Source: Enterococcus thailandicus
GTDB taxonomy: Bacteria; Bacillota; Bacilli; Lactobacillales; Enterococcaceae
Assembly: GCF_001886265.1 (NCBI RefSeq)
Contig: NZ_JXLE01000021.1
Location: forward strand, 1 to 40,875
Length of the DNA stretch: 40,875 nt
Direction: 5' to 3'
The position numbers and the translations under genes were made by a program. Shown piece after piece: positions 35,153 to 40,875 of this stretch (position 1 is the stretch's first letter; the number at the start of each line of letters is the position of its first letter). The notes beneath the pieces are model-generated. The model worked only from the letters and a program-made list of their open reading frames with translations. It had not been told where the DNA came from and did not search any database.

Positions 35153-35500
35153 GTGTTAGCTCCTCTCTTTATCCATATAAATAATAGTTATTGTAATGGA
35201 TTCGTTTCTTGATAGCAACTGAAAGTTCAACGAAGTCGTTTGCGAAGTTAGCAGGAAACGTTTAGATGGATACATTTGAAAAATTTTGCGAAATCAGTAA
35301 CCGATTACTTGTTATTTCGATTGAACAGAAAAAATTCCAAAAAAATTTTTGAGAAAAGAAATCAATTTGTTAAAAGACGTCTTAATCGAACTTTAGCCAA
35401 AAAGAAAAGGAAAATTTTGTTGGGAAAGTGAAAAAAGAAAACTGATTTTCCAAATAATGTACTGTTTTTTTATGAACTGTAAGGTGTCAAGAAAATTTCA
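35153..35500. other. Intergenic region upstream of the LysR gene
   Basis: About 350 bp, AT-rich, without a frame that has a ribosome site. It must hold the LysR promoter (no clear consensus found) and leads into the promoter of the DUF177 gene. No RNA gene or repeat was recognised. Confidence 0.5.
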
Positions 35501-35529
35501 TTGACAAGGACGTTTTTGCCCTGTATAAT
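35501..35529 (+). promoter_or_regulatory. Promoter of the DUF177-rpmF operon
   Basis: Full consensus: TTGACA, exactly 17 bp, TATAAT; 28 nt before the start codon. Confidence 0.92.
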
Positions 35530-35557
35530 TGCTTTTGTTGCTTAGGAGTGATGAAAA

Positions 35558-36118
35558 ATGAAATGGTCTTTACTAGAATTACGAAAATATCAAGAGACAC
35601 CATTAGTATTTCATGAAACACTTGATTTAAAATCAGGTTTAATGAAACGCGATAATTTAATACTCGATGTTGCACCAGTGGCTGTTGAAGGATTTGTTTC
35701 CGTTGATAAAAAAGGCTATATCGTTCATTACACTGTGCAAACGACTCTGACTGTCCCATCAACACGTTCACTCGAACCTGTTGAGTTAGTGATGGATTTT
35801 CCGGTTGATGAATTATTCATGACAGTAGAACAGTATCAAAGTCGAGACGAACAATTATCTGCTGATGAGATTTTGTTGATTGAGGGCACACAGCTTGATT
35901 TGACAGAGTCAATCGAAGATAATATTTTATTGGCAATTCCAATGCGTGTGCTTACTGAAGCAGAGGAAGCAGACGAAACCAACCTACCTAAAGGGGCAGA
36001 TTGGGAAGTTATTTCTGAAGCAGAACATGAGCGCAGAAAAGTGGAAGAAGCTGAGACAAAAGTAGATCCTCGTCTTGCAAAACTATCGGAATTTTTTGAT
36101 GATGAATCAAAGGAATAA
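35558..36118 (+). CDS. yceD: DUF177 (YceD) family protein
   Basis: A 186-residue cytosolic protein of the YceD family, almost always encoded directly upstream of rpmF, as here. The fold begins MKWSLLELRKYQETPLVF and contains the central beta segment VEGFVSVDKKGYIVHYTVQTTLTVPSTRSLEPVELVMDFPVDE with the GxxxxxxxGxxxxxxxxxxxLxxPxxRxL pattern, then ILLIEGTQLDLTESIEDNILLAIP. The C-terminal 50 residues are acidic and end in DPRLAKLSEFFDDESKE, the family's closing motif. Relatives have been linked to ribosome assembly or 23S rRNA, but the mechanism is not settled. Confidence 0.92.
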   Translation: MKWSLLELRKYQETPLVFHETLDLKSGLMKRDNLILDVAPVAVEGFVSVDKKGYIVHYTVQTTLTVPSTRSLEPVELVMDFPVDELFMTVEQYQSRDEQLSADEILLIEGTQLDLTESIEDNILLAIPMRVLTEAEEADETNLPKGADWEVISEAEHERRKVEEAETKVDPRLAKLSEFFDDESKE

Positions 36119-36187
36119 AGATAACGAGTAAGATTGGAATATATTGTATCTAAATGGATGCAAGACTTTACAAGGAGGTGTAGCAAA

Positions 36188-36367
36188 ATGGCAGTACCAG
36201 CTAGAAGAACATCAAAAGCTAAAAAAGCAAAACGTCGTACACACTACAAATTGACAATCAAAGGTTTAAACGAATGTCCTAACTGTGGTGAAATGAAAAA
36301 AAGCCATCACGTATGTACAAATTGTGGTTACTATGATGGTAAGGACGTAATGTCTAAAGAAGCTTAA
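36188..36367 (+). CDS. rpmF: Ribosomal protein bL32, zinc-binding form
   Basis: A 59-residue protein of the large ribosomal subunit. It starts [22 protein letters not shown] and contains CPNC and CTNC 9 residues apart, so it is the zinc-containing (C+) form; many Firmicutes also carry a cysteine-free paralogue used under zinc limitation. AAGGAGGTG lies 8-9 nt before ATG 36188. It is co-transcribed with the DUF177 gene 69 nt upstream and followed by a terminator. Confidence 0.97.
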   Translation: MAVPARRTSKAKKAKRRTHYKLTIKGLNECPNCGEMKKSHHVCTNCGYYDGKDVMSKEA

Positions 36368-36389
36368 TACATTTTAATTAGAAAATGTA

Positions 36390-36430
36390 AAACCTCAAGG
36401 CTAACCATGGAGCCTTGGGGTTTATTTTTT
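36390..36430 (+). terminator. rpmF terminator
   Basis: AAACCTCAAGGCT pairs with AGCCTTGGGGTTT (one G-U pair) followed by a T-rich run. Confidence 0.88.
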
Positions 36431-36455
36431 TCTCGGAATCGCCAAAATATTTTGC

Positions 36456-36491
36456 ACATTGGTTTGCATTGCACCAATGTTAGGCTATAAT
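36456..36491 (+). promoter_or_regulatory. gnd promoter with palindromic operator
   Basis: ACATTGGT (36456-36463) and ACCAATGT (36473-36480) form a perfect 8-bp inverted repeat around TTGCATTGC. The -35 (TTTGCA, 36463-36468) lies in its middle; TATAAT (36486-36491) follows 17 bp later. A short GGGG-CCCC hairpin lies in the leader (36503-36515). Confidence 0.75.
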
Positions 36492-36534
36492 GAGAGAGAT
36501 TAGGGGATTAACCCCAAATGTAGGAGGAGTTCAT

Positions 36535-37956
36535 ATGACGAAACAACAAATCGGCGTTGTCGGTATGGCCGTTATGGGCAAAAACTTAGCCTTAAATATT
36601 GAAAGCCGCGGTTATTCAGTCGCTCTATTTAACCGTACTGGTTCAAAAACAACAGAAGTAGTAGAAGAACATCCAGATAAAAACTTTAAAGCAACTTATA
36701 CAATGGAAGACTTTGTTGCTTCAATTGAAAAACCACGTCGTATTCTTTTGATGGTTAAAGCAGGACCAGCTACTGATGCAACGATTCAAGAATTATTACC
36801 TCATTTAGATAAAGGCGATATTTTGATCGATGGCGGAAATACATTCTTCAAAGATACAATTCGTCGCAATGAAGAATTAGCAAACTCTGGAATCAACTTT
36901 ATTGGTACTGGTGTTTCAGGTGGAGAAGAAGGCGCGCTAAAAGGCCCTTCTATCATGCCTGGTGGGCAAAAAGAAGCCTACGAATTAGTGGCACCGATTT
37001 TAGAACAAATTTCTGCTAAAGCAGAAGATGGCGCACCATGTGTAACTTATATTGGGCCAAATGGTGCAGGTCATTATGTAAAAATGGTTCACAATGGAAT
37101 TGAGTATGGAGATATGCAATTGATTGCGGAGTCTTATGACTTAATGAAGAATATTCTTGGGCTATCAGTTGATGAAATGGCTGAGATCTTCAAAGAATGG
37201 AATCAAGGGGAACTTGATAGCTACTTAATCGAGATCACTGCTGACATTTTGACTCGTAAAGACGATGAAGGCACAGGCAAACCGATTGTTGATGTCATTC
37301 TTGATGCAGCTGGCAATAAAGGAACTGGTAAATGGACAAGTCAAAGTGCTTTAGACTTAGGTGTGCCACTTCCATTGATCACAGAATCTGTATTTGCTCG
37401 TTATATCTCTGCTTATAAAGACGAACGTGTCCAAGCAAGTAAAATTTTGTCAAATCCAAATAATTTTGAATATACTGGTGACAAAAAAGAATTGGTTGAG
37501 AAAATCCGTGAAGCATTGTACTTTAGCAAAATTATGAGCTATGCTCAAGGCTTTGCACAACTACGAGTAGCTTCAAAAGAATACGATTGGGACTTGCCAT
37601 TTGGCGAAATCGCTAAAATCTGGCGTGCAGGATGTATCATCCGTGCTCGTTTCTTACAAAAGATCACAGATGCATATGATAAAGACCCAGACATCGAAAA
37701 CTTATTGTTAGATGATTACTTTGTTGAAATCACAAAGAAATATCAACAATCAGTGAGAGATGTAGTTGCTTTAGCCGTTCAAGCTGGTGTACCAGTGCCA
37801 ACGTTCTCTTCAGCAATTTCTTACTTTGACTCTTATAGAGCAGAACGCTTGCCAGCAAACATTATTCAAGCACAACGTGATTATTTTGGTGCACACACTT
37901 ATGAACGTGTGGACAAAGAAGGAATCTTCCACTACTCTTGGTATCATGAAGAGTAA
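36535..37956 (+). CDS. gnd: 6-phosphogluconate dehydrogenase, decarboxylating
   Basis: A 473-residue cytosolic enzyme, the usual long form, that oxidises and decarboxylates 6-phosphogluconate to ribulose 5-phosphate with NADP. The N-terminal Rossmann motif is [14 protein letters not shown] (7-20), with [12 protein letters not shown] behind it; the active site has [21 protein letters not shown] and [18 protein letters not shown], and the C terminus has [22 protein letters not shown] lies 5 nt before ATG 36535, which excludes the longer frame that would begin inside the -10 box. Single-gene unit between rpmF and a two-component system. Confidence 0.97.
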   Translation: MTKQQIGVVGMAVMGKNLALNIESRGYSVALFNRTGSKTTEVVEEHPDKNFKATYTMEDFVASIEKPRRILLMVKAGPATDATIQELLPHLDKGDILIDGGNTFFKDTIRRNEELANSGINFIGTGVSGGEEGALKGPSIMPGGQKEAYELVAPILEQISAKAEDGAPCVTYIGPNGAGHYVKMVHNGIEYGDMQLIAESYDLMKNILGLSVDEMAEIFKEWNQGELDSYLIEITADILTRKDDEGTGKPIVDVILDAAGNKGTGKWTSQSALDLGVPLPLITESVFARYISAYKDERVQASKILSNPNNFEYTGDKKELVEKIREALYFSKIMSYAQGFAQLRVASKEYDWDLPFGEIAKIWRAGCIIRARFLQKITDAYDKDPDIENLLLDDYFVEITKKYQQSVRDVVALAVQAGVPVPTFSSAISYFDSYRAERLPANIIQAQRDYFGAHTYERVDKEGIFHYSWYHEE

Positions 37957-38001
37957 GTAGTTCTTGACTTTGCAAAACTGAAAATTTAGATAAATCATGA
38001 T

Positions 38002-38045
38002 AGAGCTGAAGTCATTTGTTACGAATAGACTTCGGCTCTTTTTAA
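38002..38045 (+). terminator. gnd terminator
   Basis: AGAGCTGAAGTC pairs with GACTTCGGCTCT (one G-U pair), followed by five or six Ts. Confidence 0.88.
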
Positions 38046-38147
38046 AATTGTTTATTCATGATAGAATGACTATAGATTTTTAAGTAGAATATCGGTATAA
38101 TGATAGAGTTTGTAGAAATCGCGTAGAGGGAAAGGATAAAATAATAG

Positions 38148-38834
38148 ATGAGTAATATTCTAATCATTGAAGATGAAAAGAACTTAGCTCGCTTTGTCGA
38201 GTTGGAATTAAAGCACGAAGGGTACAATGCTGAAGTTCATTATAATGGCCGCACAGGATTAGACGCTGCTTTAAATAATGAATGGGATGCCATTTTACTA
38301 GATTTGATGTTACCAGAGTTAAATGGATTAGAAGTTTGTCGACGTGTCCGTCAAGTAAAAAACACACCAATCATCATGATGACTGCTAGGGATTCAGTGA
38401 TTGACCGCGTATCAGGTTTAGACCATGGAGCAGATGACTACATTGTTAAGCCATTTGCAATTGAAGAATTATTAGCCCGCTTGCGAGCTTTGCTACGTCG
38501 AATTGATATCGAAGGTGATAAAAACGTAGCAAAACAAACAACAATTACTTATCGCGACCTAACAATTGAAAAAGAAAATCGTGTGGTACGCCGTGGAAAC
38601 GAAGTAATTGAATTAACCAAACGTGAGTATGAGCTATTATTGACGTTGATGGAAAACGTCAATGTAGTACTAGCCCGTGATGTTCTATTAAACAAAGTTT
38701 GGGGTTATGAAACAGAAGTCGAAACGAATGTTGTCGATGTATATATTCGTTACTTGCGCAATAAGATTGATGTTCCTGGGGAGGAAAGCTATATCCAAAC
38801 TGTCCGCGGAACAGGTTATGTGATGCGCTCGTGA
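38148..38834 (+). CDS. etaR: OmpR-family response regulator, LisR/EtaR/CovR-like
   Basis: A 228-residue regulator. Receiver: ED at 8-9, phospho-acceptor Asp52 in [17 protein letters not shown] and [22 protein letters not shown]-binding domain: [19 protein letters not shown], the recognition region [19 protein letters not shown] and the final [12 protein letters not shown]. The opening ([23 protein letters not shown]) is characteristic of the LisR/CovR group. I recall E. faecalis EtaRS, a LisRK homologue, lying next to gnd; the symbol rests on this and should be checked. AAAGGA lies about 11 nt before ATG 38148. It ends in a 4-base overlap (GTGA) with its kinase. Confidence 0.88.
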   Translation: MSNILIIEDEKNLARFVELELKHEGYNAEVHYNGRTGLDAALNNEWDAILLDLMLPELNGLEVCRRVRQVKNTPIIMMTARDSVIDRVSGLDHGADDYIVKPFAIEELLARLRALLRRIDIEGDKNVAKQTTITYRDLTIEKENRVVRRGNEVIELTKREYELLLTLMENVNVVLARDVLLNKVWGYETEVETNVVDVYIRYLRNKIDVPGEESYIQTVRGTGYVMRS

Positions 38835-40336
38835 TCAAACCGAAAAAATCGGAAAAAAGAGAACTGAAAGGTCCCTCCTTGACTATCAAGTGGGCCTTTG
38901 CAAGTTCTTTCTTTATATTTGTTGTTTTTACTATTTTTGCGGTTATTACTTATAAGTCTTCAATCAATCTGATTGTTGCTAAAGAACGAAACAATGTGGA
39001 ACGAACGATTTCACAAGTGGCCTCTCGGTTAGCTAACTCAGATGAAGAGCTGACTTTAGTCAATACGTACCGAAATTTGACTAATACAACTACAAATGAT
39101 AGTAATATTGACGACCAAACGACGAATATCGAAGGGAACTTAATGAAAATTGATTCCTTCATTGCAGAACTTGGTCAGTCATCATTGGATTTATTCGTCT
39201 ACAATTTAGAAGAAAAGCTGATATTTAAAACGCAGCAGCATAGTCAATCATTGTTACAAACAACCAGAAAAGTTCCAACGATCGTTACGATTGATGGGAG
39301 AACAGGATTTTTATCTATTCAACCAATCTATTCTAAAGGAACCCGTGAAAAAATTGGGTATGCGCAAACTTTCTATGAGCTGTCCTCTTTTTATGATATA
39401 CGCAATAAATTATTGTTAACACTGATTATTTTAGAAGTCGTTTCATTGATTCTAAGTAGTATCTTGGGGTTTTTCCTATCTTCTTATTTCCTGAAGCCGT
39501 TAAAAGTTCTGCGAGATACGATGGATACTATCCGAAAAGATCCACAGTCAGATATTCATATGCCTGAAATTGATACAAATGATGAATTAGCAGATTTAGC
39601 TGAGATCTTTAATGAAATGCTTGATCGGATGCGATTATACATGGAGCAACAAGAACAATTTGTTCAAGACGTGTCCCATGAATTACGAACACCAGTAGCA
39701 ATCATTGAAGGTCATTTGAGTTTGCTAAACCGCTGGGGAAAAGATGACCCTGAAATCTTAGAGGAGTCTCTTAGCGCAAGTATGCAAGAAATTAGCCGTA
39801 TGAAAAGTCTTGTTCAAGAAATGCTAGATCTTTCGAGGGCGGAACAAGTTGATATTCATTATGGTAATGAAACAACAAAAGGAAAAGAAGTTACCTATCA
39901 AGTTTACAATAACTTTAAGATCTTATATCCAGACTATGTAATCACTTTGGATGATGATTTATCTAAAGAAGTAATCTTGCAAATCTACCGTAATCATTTT
40001 GAACAATTAATCATTATTATTCTTGATAATGCGGTTAAATACTCTACGACGAGAAAAGAAGTGCATATTTCGATTTCTTCTACGTTAAGTGAATTTGAGA
40101 TTGCGATTCAAGATTTTGGTGAGGGGATTCCACAAGAAGACTTGAAGAAAATCTTTAATCGGTTTTATCGAGTTGATAAAGCTAGAGCTCGCACAAAAGG
40201 TGGAAATGGTCTCGGCCTGTCTATCGCTAAGCAATTAGTTGAAAGTTATAAGGGGCGAATTATCGCTGAAAGTGTTGTTGGTCAAGGAACGATTTTCCGA
40301 ATATTCATCCCAATAGTAAAATCTGAAGACAAGTAA
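38831..40336 (+). CDS. etaS: Sensor histidine kinase, LisK/EtaS/CovS-like
   Basis: A 501-residue membrane kinase starting at GTG 38831, inside the regulator's stop (GTGA overlap), so translation is coupled. TM1 at about 21-40, an extracytoplasmic domain of about 160 residues, TM2 at about 200-225, HAMP to about 275. Phospho-acceptor His283 in [21 protein letters not shown] box [12 protein letters not shown]1 [10 protein letters not shown] box [15 protein letters not shown]2 [13 protein letters not shown]. All are intact. LisRK and EtaRS affect acid and envelope stress and virulence; here that is by similarity only. Confidence 0.9.
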   Translation: MIKPKKSEKRELKGPSLTIKWAFASSFFIFVVFTIFAVITYKSSINLIVAKERNNVERTISQVASRLANSDEELTLVNTYRNLTNTTTNDSNIDDQTTNIEGNLMKIDSFIAELGQSSLDLFVYNLEEKLIFKTQQHSQSLLQTTRKVPTIVTIDGRTGFLSIQPIYSKGTREKIGYAQTFYELSSFYDIRNKLLLTLIILEVVSLILSSILGFFLSSYFLKPLKVLRDTMDTIRKDPQSDIHMPEIDTNDELADLAEIFNEMLDRMRLYMEQQEQFVQDVSHELRTPVAIIEGHLSLLNRWGKDDPEILEESLSASMQEISRMKSLVQEMLDLSRAEQVDIHYGNETTKGKEVTYQVYNNFKILYPDYVITLDDDLSKEVILQIYRNHFEQLIIIILDNAVKYSTTRKEVHISISSTLSEFEIAIQDFGEGIPQEDLKKIFNRFYRVDKARARTKGGNGLGLSIAKQLVESYKGRIIAESVVGQGTIFRIFIPIVKSEDK

Positions 40337-40367
40337 AACGATTTCGTTTTGCTTGTCTTTTCCTTTT
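40326..40367 (+). terminator. Terminator of the two-component operon
   Basis: AAGACAAGTAAAACG pairs with CGTTTTGCTTGTCTT around ATTT, followed by a T-rich run; the kinase stop codon lies inside the stem. Confidence 0.88.
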
Positions 40368-40626
40368 TTATAGAAAATAGCTACAAGACGGGGGAACACA
40401 AGTATTTGATGGACGAACTATAAGCAGTAATTTGTAAAACTTAGCAAGAAAATAGTAGGAAAAATAGAACAAAAAAGAAACATTTTTTTTGAATATTCGT
40501 TTTTAAAAATATTATTCAAAAAAGTAATTATTTCTGTTGCAATTTAAGAAATAGATTGCTATATTATTATTTGTTCTCTAATAATTCTTTACCTACTAAC
40601 AACATTAATTTCTTTAAAAAATAGTG
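40368..40626. other. AT-rich region before the rRNA promoters
   Basis: About 260 bp with no gene. Its long A and T tracts may act as UP-type elements for the downstream promoters. Confidence 0.4.
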
Positions 40627-40655
40627 TTGACGAATAAAGAATGACATGTTAGAAT
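40627..40655 (+). promoter_or_regulatory. rRNA operon promoter, first of three
   Basis: TTGACG, 17 bp, TAGAAT. Confidence 0.7.
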
Positions 40656-40713
40656 AACAAAGTCGCTTAAGTAATAAGCTTTCAAAAGTTTGATATTTCA
40701 ATAAAAAAAGTTG

Positions 40714-40742
40714 TTGACAAATAACAAACTGAATGATAAACT
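40714..40742 (+). promoter_or_regulatory. rRNA operon promoter, second of three
   Basis: TTGACA, 17 bp, TAAACT; its -10 box lies 87 bp after that of the first promoter. Confidence 0.8.
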
Positions 40743-40788
40743 TATCAAGTCGTTAAAAAAGCGGCGGAAAATTAAAAAACAAAAAGTG

Positions 40789-40817
40789 TTGACAACTTCT
40801 AAAGAATCTGTTAAGAT
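40789..40817 (+). promoter_or_regulatory. rRNA operon promoter, third of three
   Basis: TTGACA, 17 bp, TAAGAT; 75 bp after the second. Confidence 0.85.
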
Positions 40818-40875
40818 ATAAAAGTTGTTAAAACAAAAAAAGAATAGACCTTTGAAAACTGAACAAAGTAAGACA
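40818..40875 (+). other. Leader of a probable rRNA operon, 16S gene outside the window
   Basis: Contains GACCTTTGAAAACTGAACAA, a sequence typical of 16S leaders and rRNA spacers in enterococci and relatives. The 16S gene itself should begin beyond position 40875; none of it is visible. Confidence 0.7.

Overview
The window looks like a piece of an Enterococcus (Lactobacillales, low-GC Firmicutes) chromosome. The signs are a tmRNA whose tag reads AKNENYSYALAA, an EbsC-type YbaK protein, an AT-rich base composition, strong AGGAGG-type ribosome binding sites, many TTGACA-17-TATAAT promoters, and a pfkA-pyk and rpmF-gnd-two-component gene order that I associate with enterococci. The species cannot be settled from the sequence alone.

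Left part (1-6.8 kb): the 5' 300 nt of ssrA (tmRNA) on the minus strand, cut by the window edge; a MarR regulator with a very large palindromic operator and, behind it, what appears to be a half-size MFS drug exporter; a Cof-type HAD phosphatase; an SdpI-like membrane protein fused by reading-frame overlap to an OmpR-type response regulator and its histidine kinase; and, convergent to these, an FtsX-like permease with a partner that looks like an ABC ATPase but has lost its catalytic motifs.

Middle part (6.8-24.4 kb): a lipoteichoic acid synthase; an rlmI-like/aroD/ybaK cluster; a BaiN/HI0933-type flavoprotein; gdhA; pgi; a patch of four small proteins (49, 24, 70 and 36 aa), three of them too short or too poorly placed for routine ORF calling; a membrane-anchored glycerophosphodiesterase; a VTT/DedA-like membrane protein; a TetR regulator; a lone tRNA-Ser(CGA); asnB; and a second Cof-type phosphatase.

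Right part (24.4-40.9 kb): an NCS2 purine permease; a PmrA-type MFS exporter; a DUF2929 membrane protein; dnaE; the glycolytic pair pfkA-pyk; a LysR regulator; the DUF177-rpmF pair; gnd behind an 8+8 bp inverted repeat lying over its promoter; a LisRK/EtaRS-like two-component system; and three tandem strong promoters, each with 17-bp spacing, that lead into what should be an rRNA operon just beyond the right edge.

Most of the window is core metabolism (glycolysis, pentose phosphate, nitrogen assimilation, translation, replication). The parts most worth a second look are the SdpI/two-component/degenerate-ABC neighbourhood at 2.8-6.7 kb, the MarR/truncated-exporter module bracketed by two related hairpins, and the small-protein cluster at 16.1-17.2 kb. 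No insertion sequences, prophage genes or CRISPR arrays were seen.
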